From Plectrocnemia conspersa (lineage: Eukaryota; Arthropoda; Insecta; Trichoptera; Polycentropodidae): a stretch of 64,000 nt of DNA. The notes under the pieces were generated by a model. The model was not told the DNA's origin, made no database searches, and saw only the letters and a list, made by a program, of their open reading frames with translations. The position numbers and the translations under genes were made by a program. The stretch lies in the NCBI GenBank assembly GCA_009617715.1, contig VTFK01000528.1, positions 82,811 to 146,810 of the forward strand, written 5' to 3'. This document shows positions 51,001 through 61,329 of the stretch, piece by piece; position 1 is the stretch's first letter, and every line of letters starts with the position of its first letter.

Positions 51001-51004
51001 TTAA

Positions 51005-51089
51005 AACCAACTTGTTTTTATATACTTATCAAAAATATATTTATTTTTTATTTTTTATTCTTCTAAAAAAAAAAATTTTTAAATCGCCC
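51005..51089. other. AT-rich spacer between two transposase relics
   Basis: It consists of T- and A-runs separating the two C-terminal relics, with no motif. Confidence 0.5.
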
Positions 51090-51310
51090 CTAAACTTGGA
51101 CATTTGTTGCACTATTAGGGATACCTAAAAGAAAAAGTTTTCAAACTTTGTATTCGATCTCTAGAAGATTTGAAGAAAAGCATCAGACAAGAAATTGATG
51201 CTATTTCACCTGATATGATGACCTGGAAAGTGATGGATAAACTCCAAAAACATCCTAATTTACTACCAACGACGGCCGCAATTAATTTCAGAAAAATACA
51301 TCATTTTTAT
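51090..51310 (+). pseudogene. Tc1/mariner transposase C-terminal relic, copy 2
   Basis: The forward frame reads GYLKEKVFKL, then RSLEDLKKSIRQEIDAISPD followed by MMTWKVMDKLQKH, then in another frame NDGRN. The family wording is LWGYLKExVFxxxPxSLxDLKxxIRxEIxxIPPxML. It covers the same region as copy 1 about 300 bases upstream in the same orientation, so either two insertions of one family or a local duplication occurred. The catalytic DDE/D part is absent from both. Confidence 0.7.
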
Positions 51311-51493
51311 TTTCTTATTTTTTTTAACCATAAACATTTGAGAATGTCTTTATGCTTTACCTTGTAAAATATTCCATAAACTAAGATGTTTGTTTCACAA
51401 TACATTTTTGAACCTAATAAAGAATATCCGAGTCATAAGGTTGCTAATACACTTATTGGTTTCTATGCTGTATCTGGCTGTTTTAACTAGACC

Positions 51494-51572
51494 TATGGTT
51501 TTTTTGTATTATGTATTCATGTTCAATTCAAAAACTATGATTTTTTTGTATTATGTATTCATGTTCAATTCA
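51494..51572 (+). repeat. Recent tandem duplication, 37-bp units
   Basis: Units 51494-51530 and 51536-51572 differ at one base (G/A) and are separated by AAAAC. Both read TATGRTTTTTTTGTATTATG and continue to GTTCAATTCA. The high identity suggests a recent slippage or repair event. Confidence 0.85.
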
Positions 51573-51579
51573 CGTATAT

Positions 51580-54480
51580 TTAGCATATTCTAAATTGATA
51601 GTTTTGGCTCTGGAATACAAATGCAGAATATACATTTAAAAAGATACCACTGTCGCCCATCTCTTGAGATGGAATTGATTTTCTTTGTATCTATTATAAT
51701 TTTTGTCTTCGTATGCAAACATCTGAGGTTCGTTTTTCATCTATTAATAGTATTTTTCCAAAACCATTTTGTATTTATTCAAATCAATATGTTCAGTTGA
51801 AGTGTGTTAGTTTTTTGAATTGATCTTTAGTATATGTGCAAAATTAAGTGGTAGTTTATATATAAATAATTTAACAAACTAATGCGTATCGATTCTTATT
51901 TACAAAGTATTTTTCTTGCTTCTCGATAAAAATTTCAGGTCTTCAAATCTAGTGAACTATAAGGAGAAAAATAATTATTGTTTCGATAGTTACTCATAGG
52001 ACGACGTGTAACCACGCGAATGACGTAAGTGTAACACACACACGCACGTTTGATTATTCACCGAGTTCATTTTTCCGTCACAGCGGCAGCAATCGCTTTT
52101 TACGCTCGTTCAGGTTTTATTGAATTTTCGCACGCTGCCAACGCACTTTTCCACGATTTTCCTCAATTGAATTTTTCGTCAAATCGAATTAGCGAAAATT
52201 AACTTTGCTCCCTGCGAGAGAGTTTTCCGGGCTGTGTAACGCGAGTTTACCCCGACGAGTGAGTAATTAACCGTATACGCGGCGGTAACCAAACGCGGTA
52301 ACGAACACGTTAAAAGGTCACGTGTTATATTTAACTCTTTCAGATAGTATGTATATAGATACATAGAAACGGGGAATTCAAAGAAAAAACAATTTCTAAC
52401 TACAATTAAAAGTAAACTAATCCTAGTGCAGTGGATATGGGCGTGAAAGCTACAAAAATGTGTGATTCAACGATGTGTTTTTCTTTATTTGTAACACTAA
52501 ATGCCACTTTTTTTAATTGTAACACATGAACAATTTGTTAGCAAAAAACTTAAGAGTCAAACGACGGCACATTTTAAATAATATATAATGATTAAAATGT
52601 TAATGGAAATCAACATTTAGAATGTAGTATTTAAAATAATCACTATATTTTTATATTTTTGAATTGCAGGTTTCTAATTTATAATTCAAGAACCATGGCA
52701 AACAGACGTATCTGCATACGCAACGAATTCGTTTAATTAATCATCCATATCTTCTTCGCACAGAGAATAACGCCTCGCATACATTATTAATGAACCTCTA
52801 GTACCTTCAATGATTTTGATTAAAAGCACCTTTCAAACCTCTTTATAAACTTGGAAGTTCTATGTAGATATCTTAAAGAAGAGCAGGATTAGCATTTTTT
52901 TACTTTAATTATACGATTTGATTGAAAGAACATGCTAGTAAAGCTAATGACGTTTTGCACGACATAACGAAATGGAGGGTAACGTTATCCAGAGTGCTTT
53001 TGTCACGTGATTGTCAAATGGCACGAAACGCGAATGACAGTAGTCATGAATAATACCATCGAATATGCTTTACGAGTAATATTAAAATAAAGAAAAATAT
53101 TAACAATTAAATATTTAAAGGTAAACTAAATAAATTATGAGACTCGAGTGAATTTGTAAGCTGAAAAAAGTTTTAAATAATTATGGCGAAGTTTTATGCG
53201 AACAGGTTAATTAATAACTAAAACTTTTACGTAATAATTATAAGTAAGGATAACACAATTTTTCTCTAAAGTCAATGCGCTCTTATTTATTATTATTTTT
53301 CACATTCACATTGGTTTAAAATATTTAGGCATTTTAAATTAATCTATAATTTTATAAAAAAAAAAAACAATATATTAATCATCTTTTATGTTTCATATAC
53401 ATTTTTTAAAAGATAAAATTATAGTAAATTTAAAAAATAATAAAATTATATTTTAAATGCTATTTAATTATTGAATAAATACATTGTTAAGATTCAAAGC
53501 TTACAAAATCAGACGCAATTTCAACCTATTTTAAATTAATAATCACAAAATTACAATAAAATATATATGCACACAAACACAGATTAAAAACGCCTGTGCA
53601 GACATAAGCCAAGAATTCATAGATAATACGTAAAAAAATTAAGTACGATGTAACTCTGTTCTGGTTGACGATCCAAGAACAACTGTCTAGCGTGGCTCAA
53701 GATTTTTGATATACCTGTCTGCTGGCAAAGCGAGAGAGTTTCATAAAATCGGTAAGACTCAAAATTTCTTAATAACCTTAAACACGATTTATTATATTTT
53801 TCAAAAAGCAGTTGGAAAACGATCCAAATATTAAATTCCAAGAAACGTTGGTAATTTTCCCTGCTAACAGTCGCCTTAAAATAAGGTTATTATAAATATC
53901 TTATAAAATTGTTATAAAAGTGATATGAACGAGATATATAAAACTAAAGAAAGAAATTTTAAAGAAATAAAATATAATACTCGAACTCAGGATTTTGCAA
54001 ACATTTTCTGCCATGAAACACTTCTTAAATCTTAATATTTTAATAGAACACCTTTTTATTTTATTAGGAAGGTTATAAAAAAAAAAATGATTAATTAATT
54101 TAATTAAAAATAATTTAGTTTTTTATTTAATTTTATGTAATTAATTTGATGTTCGTTAGTTAATTAAATAAATATAGAATAAAATGCATTATGTTTACCG
54201 CCCATTTTATCACACAAAATTTTTAAATACTTTGGATTAAAGTGGTCGAGATTTCATAACATTTTTATAATTTGTATAAGTTTTTTGTCATTACTGATTG
54301 TCTGTGAAAAATACAATGACTGTTGGTGGTTCTTGTAGCTATTCTTAATTTTAATTCCTCTCATCTTTTCTACCATTGCTTAAGCATTATCAATACAAAT
54401 ATTAACACATTTTTTTCAACCTGTCTCATGTTTTATAATGTAATCTTTAATTTCTATTCAATAAACCTTATTTTTTATTT
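51580..54480. other. Noncoding stretch with one mixed-composition block
   Basis: At 52000-52340 the sequence is richer in CpG, with GGTCACGTG at 52316-52324 (an E-box), ACACACACACGCACG, and several TTCGTCA/ACGCGGTAAC words. It could be regulatory. A reverse frame at 53617-53841 encodes a natural-looking peptide (CRLLRNFESYRFYETLSLCQ-like) of no known family. The rest is AT-rich. Confidence 0.4.
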
Positions 54481-54484
54481 TTTT

Positions 54485-54690
54485 TTATTTATATATACGC
54501 ACATGAGCAAGTTCTCTTAAAATATTTTTTATCAAATGTTTAACTAACAAATACTGGTAGTACAGCCAGTCCTGCAACATCCGTTGATTCATCCATTTGC
54601 AATGCCTATTCACTGCAAATTTAAAGTTGATAAATAGCTCTTTTTCTATGTCAGTAAACAGATCTTTAGATGTGTCGTGAAACAGTATTA
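54485..54690 (-). pseudogene. hAT-type transposase relic, DUF4371 class
   Basis: Reverse strand: FTDIEKELFINFKFAV, then after a frame change QMDESTDVAGLAVLPVFVS. The wording LQxDESTDVAGLAxLLVFVRY is diagnostic of transposases related to SCAND3/ZBED5-like hAT elements, where the D of DEST begins the catalytic core. The next block (HLIKNILRELAHV) fits RYxxxxxIxEELLxCK only loosely. This is a different lineage from the hAT relics at 6.4 and 16.8 kb. Ends are not visible. Confidence 0.75.
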
Positions 54691-54699
54691 TTTTATTTT

Positions 54700-55605
54700 T
54701 TCCCTACATCTAGATTTTTGGCAGCCTACTTGTTAATGACGCGTAACATTATTGTCTTTCACGCATGTCTTTCTAATTTCACTATTTTTTGAACTTGAAC
54801 TTAGACTCTCACAGATAATCACGTTGTCTCTTTAAAAAATACCTATTCTATCCTTTGTAATCAACGTGAATCGTTTCGAAGTGCATACTAAATAACTAAA
54901 ACCTTTTTATATATACTCTATGTGGTAATAAATGTAATTGTATGAATAAACGTCAGCAAAATAGGGCGTCACCATCAGATTGATAAGACAATGAATGAGA
55001 GCTGGAATTGACATAAAACAGATATCTATGTCACTTGATAGCTTGTCAGATATGATGAAGAGGGGCGTAGATTTTTTATGTAAAATACACAAAGAAATCC
55101 AAGATAATTTACACATTAATAATTATATTTTTTAAACTATGTTTTATTTTTTAATCGATGTAATACGAGTTAAATTCCGATAGTACATATATCTATAGTT
55201 ATCATTTAAAGGTAAATGACCGATTATCATATTTCACTCACCAAAAATGTAAAAATTTGATGTGTAGTTTTATTTCAATTTTACAAACTGCTATATACAA
55301 CAAATAATATTATGTTTTATTTATTATTTTAATTTATATAAATAATATTAATTCAATTTAATCTAATACTACAAAGTAGCAAGTTTTAAAGTCTCCTGAA
55401 TTTCATTAATTTCCTCCGCTCGTCCAAAAAGTCAGACTTTATCCAACGCAGGGCGTTCTGTGAGATTAGGCTTTCGAGATATTTGACAAGTTACATTGCG
55501 AACACATCCCATTGGACATTCGACTGGCGTACCTACTGCTAAAAGTTAATTTTCTCAGAAGATATTTAATATAAATTATTGCGTTATATAGGATATTTGT
55601 GCACA
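54700..55605. other. Noncoding stretch, no gene recognised
   Basis: The reverse continuation of the hAT relic to about 54830 may be present but is unreadable. The reverse frame at 54907-55116 is low-information. Confidence 0.45.
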
Positions 55606-55612
55606 TACATAG

Positions 55613-55852
55613 AATGTAGCAATTACAAGTCACCCAGAAACCAAGACGGCCACTAATGTAGCTGGCCCAGAAACTAGTTCGCAAGACGTGAATTGGCTTC
55701 GAGGAAAACGTAGCCGGGCAATTTGGCTCTGGCGTATTGCAGGGCCGGATTACGGGGAGATAAATCATGAGTCCCACTGGATAAGGAATGGACCCGGGAA
55801 ATTATTATGCGAAGTGCTCCGCCAATTTACGTTTCGCGTGCATACATCGTAA
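55613..55852 (+). CDS. Stop-free 79-codon stretch, unidentified
   Basis: Between TAG at 55610 and TAA at 55850 the forward frame is open with no ATG near its start, so it would be an exon rather than a whole gene. A candidate acceptor is AATTACAAG at 55621-55629. The peptide has GPETSSQDVNWLRGKRSRAI then WLWRIAGPDYGEINHESHWI and RNGPGKLLCEVLRQFTF. It is tryptophan-rich, charged and not low-complexity. Composition is much less AT-rich than the flanks. A reverse frame (55466-55777) is also open over part of it. No family is recognised, and a decayed transposon or chance remain possible. A CAGGGCCGGATTA word at 55740-55752 resembles some hAT ends. Confidence 0.28.
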   Translation, partial: NVAITSHPETKTATNVAGPETSSQDVNWLRGKRSRAIWLWRIAGPDYGEINHESHWIRNGPGKLLCEVLRQFTFRVHTS

Positions 55853-55859
55853 ATATCGT

Positions 55860-56380
55860 ACAAAAAATACGATAGTGAGTTTCAACCAAGATCAAATAAA
55901 TCGTGAGTGTATTTGTTTAATATATATTTAAGTATTTATTAACTCATATTAAAAATATATATTAAGTAGAGAAACAATCCTAAAATTTCATATTTGCACA
56001 ATATTCTTTGGCGTTATAAATAGATTTACTATACATGTAGTAAATAATTGCTTTTAATTGTTTTTATTTTACACGCGTTTATATTTATTATATATTTTTT
56101 TAATAAACAAAAATGCCTATAAAATTTTCTGAATTAATGATAAATGTGTAGCGACTTATGATACATAAACCCAGAAATGTACGATCTTCCAATCCCTACC
56201 AATGTGCATGGTAAGGATACGCCGGGCCTACACGATCGTATTTATACTAAAATCGCTTGCACATGCGCTTGAAACTATAAGTATCAATGATTTTAATACG
56301 AATATCTATCGATGCAACCGAAGAAATATTATTGAATCGATATATCACAAAATTTTCAATGTTTCAAGTACTTATAAATG
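55860..56380. other. AT-rich noncoding stretch
   Basis: No motif is supported. The forward frame at 56202-56390 runs into the reverse transcriptase relic that follows and may be its unreadable upstream part. Confidence 0.45.
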
Positions 56381-56384
56381 TATT

Positions 56385-56530
56385 AAATGATATAGTCGAC
56401 AACTGCTTGATAAAATATAAATATTATATACCAGCAATATTGTTTGATCTTTAAAAGGCATTTGATACATCTAATCACAATATTATATTAAATCAACTTG
56501 CTATAATTTTAATCTGTCGATAAACTGTTA
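56385..56530 (+). pseudogene. LINE reverse transcriptase palm relic
   Basis: The forward frame reads LNDIVDNCLIKYKYYIPAIL then FDL, stop, KAFDTSNHNIILNQL. This matches the palm block IFFDLSKAFDTVDHxILLxKL of CR1/Jockey-type polymerases, with a stop replacing S. The first catalytic Asp (FDL) is kept. No later blocks are readable. Confidence 0.72.
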
Positions 56531-56534
56531 ACTA

Positions 56535-57710
56535 ACTAGCTAATTGAAAGTAAATAAAGCATGTCTTAAGACAAGACGTCGAATCTTGTAACAAACCTTG
56601 TGGATCATTATTATTTTAATTATTATAAATAATATAACTGTAAGTAAAATATATGGAATATTATAATTATATGCTTATTATATTTAAAAAAATTATAATA
56701 TAAATATGTTTGAAAAGGCTAAAAATACTTAATATGTAACTGTAATATAAAAATGCAATAATTATAGAAATGTGAATTTAAAATTAAATATAAATGATTA
56801 TAAAATAAACTTAAAGAAACTCAAAGCTTTAACTCAAGTCGATAACTTAAACTTAAGTTATGGAAACCATATGAACACCATATTAAAAATATATTTTTAA
56901 AGTAAAATATATACAATATAAAATAAAGTATTTATTTATAAATCTACTACACAAAATATTTTTTCAACTTATGTATATATGCGTGCATACAGCTAAACAT
57001 AGATTAAAGTTAATTAGTAATAAATATAAAGTTTATAAGTTTTAAATAGTAGTTGATTCGAAAAATTAACCTCTGAAATTTTTGTAAAAAAACATTTAGA
57101 TTAAAGAAGAAAAGCTTTTTAAAAAACATCATAGAATATTCTTAAAAGCAATTTAGACTATTTTAAATATTACTACGTATTATATATAGAAAGTAAACTG
57201 TAGCAATGATGTTTAGTGTTCATATTGTTGCATTTGATAACCAATAAAAAACTTTTGACTTACATTTGTAGTAATTTTATTTTATAAACGTAATTTTTTT
57301 ATAAAATTCATTTCATCAATAATTACTATAAAAAGCACAAAAAACATCTAGCAAAATTTGTGCTTTCTTTGGTATATATTTTATTTTTTTAAATACATGT
57401 GCAGTACCAATGCATCCACCCTGTACAGAAAAAACAATACACAATTAAAAAAATACATTAAAAAAATATTCCCACAAAAAGTTAGAATAAACATTTATAT
57501 TCAATAATGGATAGACTAAATTGCGTCCACCAACTGCGATTACCTGGATGAAAATAAATCCTATTCTAAAATCCTATGCGATATTTAAACAGTTTAAACA
57601 ATACTTTGAGAGCGCAAGCGCTGGTTATTATGTGCCACACACAAACGAAATTCTTCCAAAATATCTAAATTATGAGTATTCCCTATCAGCAACAGGAATG
57701 TTCTTTCCCA
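56535..57710. other. AT-rich noncoding stretch
   Basis: Very AT-rich. The forward frame at 57521-57745 looks protein-like (GYYVPHTNEILPKYLNYEYS) but starts without ATG and matches no family. Confidence 0.4.
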
Positions 57711-57716
57711 ATTACT

Positions 57717-57731
57717 CTCGTCGACGCGACT
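57717..57731 (+). repeat. 15-bp direct repeat, copy 1
   Basis: CTCGTCGACGCGACT occurs here and again at 58075-58089, exactly. It is GC-rich in AT-rich surroundings. The interval between them holds a tandem duplication and a 33-T run. Confidence 0.7.
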
Positions 57732-57794
57732 CGATAAAATCATAATCCAGCATACCAGGAAATATAAATGTATAATAATTATATTCTCACATGT

Positions 57795-57849
57795 ACTGTA
57801 ACTGAGAAACCTTTTATTTAGAACTGTAACTGAGAAACCTTTATTTAGA
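57795..57849 (+). repeat. Tandem duplication, 28 + 27 bp
   Basis: ACTGTAACTGAGAAACC followed by a T-run and ATTTAGA is present twice head to tail, differing only in T-run length. Confidence 0.85.
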
Positions 57850-57929
57850 ACGTTTATAATAAAAGTTATTCGGTTTTATTATTTGGTAATCAATAAATAA
57901 ATCACATTTCATTAATGCATCAACTTTGT

Positions 57930-57931
<2 letters not shown>

Positions 57932-57964
<33 letters not shown>
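57932..57964 (-). repeat. 33-base T run, possible retroelement poly(A) tail
   Basis: An uninterrupted T run on the forward strand equals a poly(A) tail for a reverse-strand retroelement whose body would lie to the right, where a reverse-strand LINE fragment occurs at 58431-58775. The link is inferred. Confidence 0.6.
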
Positions 57965-57966
<2 letters not shown>

Positions 57967-58074
57967 TGCTTCTTGCCTAAGTAATTTTATTAAATGGAAT
58001 GCGTTTTTGTACTATTTTTTTAAATATTTTTGTAACCCTTCATCAAAACTAATGTGGTGTTTTATTAAGTATAC

Positions 58075-58089
58075 TCGTCGACGCGACTT
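58075..58089 (+). repeat. 15-bp direct repeat, copy 2
   Basis: Exact second copy of 57717-57731, 358 bases downstream in the same orientation. Confidence 0.7.
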
Positions 58090-58425
58090 GTAGAAATTTA
58101 GTGGTAAATAAAGATGGATAATATTTATATTTTCTTCTGTATATTTTTTACTAAAAATGAGTCATTTGCATATAGCAAACAAACCAAAGAAGCATGCTTA
58201 ATATGCACTAGGTGAATATACAAGGCAAGCAGTGCCCTCGAGCAGCTCAATTGATGTGCGTATCGCAAAAGACATCTTTGAGACTTTATCACATATGTTC
58301 TTCATATGCTAATGAAATATGTAGTCTTCCTAAAATAATATAGCTAAATCGGTGACTATTTATATGCGATGTAGCATATTGTTATCCATTTTATAATCAA
58401 CTTTAGGTGGTGTTTTTGATCTCGA
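58090..58425. other. Noncoding stretch before a LINE relic
   Basis: It could be degraded 3' sequence of the reverse-strand LINE at 58431. No motif is readable. Confidence 0.35.
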
Positions 58426-58430
58426 TTATG

Positions 58431-58775
58431 TTATGGAATAACATTTTTTATGCTAAATGGTAATCTATTAGCGGATGACCACGCACAAATATTTTCAAGT
58501 TTTTTACAATCCTTAATAGAATCTATTTTAAGAAATACTTCAAGGTCATCAGTGAAAAGTAAAAATTTTGAAAAACAAATAACTTTATAAATATCATTTA
58601 ATAACAGAATAAACATGACTGGTGCAATATTAGAACCTTGAGAATTTTTTGATATAGCAATGTATTCAGAATACTTATTGAAAATATTATATATATGTTT
58701 CAAAAAAATAAATAAGCCTATCCACTTTTTAATCATATACATACATATATAATATATCATGAGCTTTTCCAACAA
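58431..58775 (-). pseudogene. LINE reverse transcriptase fragment with TDD box
   Basis: An open 114-residue reverse frame. After an AT-rich leader it reads SQGSNIAPVMFILLLNDIYK (family: PQGSNLGPLLFxLFINDI) then FSKFLLFTDDLEVFLKIDS (family: FADDLKVF; Ala changed to Thr) and DCKKLENICAWSSANRLPF (family: DCxxLQxDIDxxxxWxxxNRLPLN). It belongs to the CR1/Jockey-type polymerases. About ten residues are missing around LENICAW. The frame has no internal stop over three conserved blocks, so it is younger or luckier than the other LINE relics. Both sides are truncated. Confidence 0.85.
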
Positions 58776-58779
58776 TATG

Positions 58780-60540
58780 CAAATTACTTATGTTACATGC
58801 AAAACCATGGGATACGCTTTCGCGTATAGTGCAATTCAGTAGACAAGAACACTGACCCGCAGAATAACGTCAACCCGACTTATTATAACAATTAGTTACA
58901 GCAAACACACGCCCACTCTTGTGCTTTAACACTTTACGGTTCAAGTACTCCACCAAAGTAAAAGTTGCATAACTATGCCACCCTCCTAAAGCATATATTT
59001 AAACATCCCTAAACTATTATTATTTTAATCTTCTTGGTGTTATCATTAGTGCTTGTTGCTATTAGCAAAAAAAGAGCAGACCCAAGATTAGAATTCAATC
59101 ACAAAACAAAATGTTTTTTATCCTATCGTATTATGTACATATATTTGTCTGAAAATAAATGTCTAATGTATAATAAACTTCAAGTATATATGTACATTGT
59201 TCGCATATATGGCTTTTATGACAAAATAAAACTTGCCTTGTTAAATCTATTTTTAGCATTTTAGCTCGTGTGTTCCGGGAATTGCTTTTTTCACCCCAAC
59301 TAGTTGCAAAGCCACACACACATTGTTGCGCTATATATGAGCAGGAGATTAGTGAATTCGTTAGTTGGTAGATAGGGGAGAGTTTTCCATTTTGCCGTCT
59401 GTTATTGCAGTGTCTTCCTTCTGCGGCCGTGTAAACCGGCCCTAATCTCGAATTCTGACTCAAATTGGCTTTGGGACGTTGGGTGTAATAACTCTGTGTG
59501 CATCCATTACATGGGAAAACGGAATCTTGTGGTGGAATCCGTTTTAAGAGTGAAATGTTGTACTTTGTGGATTGCCTGGTTCATTATTTCAGATGGAAAC
59601 GTAGCATTTTTAAATGTTGTAGATTGTATAACTCATTTATAAATAGTTTTGTGATCCTTGAATAAAAATGCGGACTTAGCATACCTATTAAAAATCCCTT
59701 ATTTCAGTTAATTTGTTATTTTGTTTAAACACAATCGTTTGATGTTAAAGGGCAATAATACGGAAAGTTAACTCAATGACAAACTATAATGAGAAACTCA
59801 ATAAAAAACTTTGTGCGCTTTTTCATTCACTAATTATTTCAGAATGGTCTTAGCTTAGTCGCTCTTGACTCATTGTCGATCGTAGAAAATTTTTTATTTT
59901 TTTAGAATAGTAAATGATCTTTCACCTTTTGCTACACTCACAAAGTAAAAAAATCAAAGCAAAATCGCTGTGCTCGGTAATATGTTTCGTGTTTAGTTTA
60001 AAATTGGATTTGTAAATATGCTTCAGCAATATGAGTTATTTGTCAGATTCGTCACTTATTTCCTTTTCATATTTCTTTAGCAATAAGTTGACCTTAAAAA
60101 CCATATTTCACTAACTTTTCATTAAAGTTAAGTATTCCAAATTAAATATTTTTTTGCAATCTTTACATAAGTAAATTTATTATTAAATTGAAAAATTTGT
60201 CAAAAATGTTTAAATTAAAAAAAATAGCAGATTTCAAATTCTGTGGTGATTTAATTTTCAATTGCAATTTTATTACATTCAGCAAGAACTGATTTACAAG
60301 TTTTCTTCAGTTGCTCTATATCTTAAATTAAGTTCGCAAAATTATATTTTTGTGTGTCTAATGATGCTTTACGGAATTTATCAATGGGATTTTTATGTAA
60401 TTAAATTAGTTTTTTCAGCCAAACTGTAGACATAAAAACACATACAAATTTTAACGAAAATTTTTCAAAAGTACAAATTTGTATTTGTGCATCAACAGAA
60501 AATATTCTGTAATCGATTTCAATCAAAATATATATCAAAA
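58780..60540. other. Noncoding stretch, no gene recognised
   Basis: The block 58800-58970 and 59260-59560 is of mixed composition and might be regulatory. The reverse frame at 59131-59463 has no motif. Confidence 0.45.
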
Positions 60541-60544
60541 TTAG

Positions 60545-60665
60545 TGATTATTATATAATTATAATTATGATCGACAATAATAGATTAGGTTTACCTACAT
60601 TTTCCTAATCTCATGGATGAATATAGTGATGAATAATTAAAATCGAGCTAGGTCGTACAGATCTG
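60545..60665 (+). mobile_element. SINE-like element, tail fragment
   Basis: TTTTCCTAATCTCATGG, then GATGAATAATTAAAATCGAG and CTAGGTCGTA match the tail module of the 50.5-kb copy, preceded by related TATAATTATAATTATGATCG sequence. The tRNA-like head is missing, so it is 5'-truncated. Confidence 0.65.
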
Positions 60666-60669
60666 ATAT

Positions 60670-61075
60670 TAAAAATTCTCTAATAATGAACCAAAACAGC
60701 TCATAGAGACAATCCTATATGTATTTTTAAAAAAATATTCATATTTTCTTAACAGTACAAGTAATCCAAAATAAAAATACCGGTTTGTGGACTTTCAATG
60801 TTTCCAATCAATTCCAAAAAAGTTCTTGCTAGCCCTTTTTTAGGGGGAAAATTTTTTTTTTATCAAGATAGCGATTCTGCTTTTAAAATTTTTTGTTTCA
60901 TCATTAATTTTATTTAAAAGAAACTTTTTTATTCTTCTTTTAGCTTAAGCTATTTAATTTGATTTTTTTCATAGAACATAATTTTCTTTATGCGTTAGAT
61001 AATTTTGGTTAGATGATGTAAATAATTTCGTCGAATTTCATACAGGATCTATTTTTTTTAAATTTTTAATTAACA
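60670..61075. other. AT-rich noncoding stretch
   Basis: T- and A-runs with no supported motif. Confidence 0.5.
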
Positions 61076-61078
61076 AAA

Positions 61079-61290
61079 TGAGCCCCTAATATTATGAGGC
61101 CTGGGGCAGATCTCTGTTACTCCCCTTCTCTTTGATGACCCGCCTAAATTCTGCATACAGTCATTCGATGGGAAGCATGTGCTCAAGTGCTAGAGCCGCT
61201 AATGAGCTGAACTCGGCTTACACACGATCTGAGGAAGCGGGTGGGAGCACCCGGGAACCGTTATACCGTAGATTTTTATTCTACGCACTT
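61079..61290. other. GC-rich patch, possible transposon end
   Basis: GAGGCCTGGGGCAGATCTCT followed by CCCC-rich text and GACCCGCC resembles the GAGGCCCGGGGC..TCCGCC wording near the ends of some hAT elements, but the end itself and a target duplication are not seen. A forward frame (61132-61323) has a repeated LNSAY word and no family match. Confidence 0.25.
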
Positions 61291-61329
61291 TTTGCAATAT
61301 TTAAAATCAAGACTCACTCATAGATTTGT

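Noticed and set aside
55740..55752. An intact hAT end (CAGGGCCGGATTA)
   Set aside because: No matching inverted end or 8-bp target duplication was found, so the word alone is not enough.
57932..57964. Proof of a complete LINE insertion ending in poly(A)
   Set aside because: The nearest reverse-strand LINE motif is about 470 bases away with no readable sequence between, and target duplications do not abut the T run.
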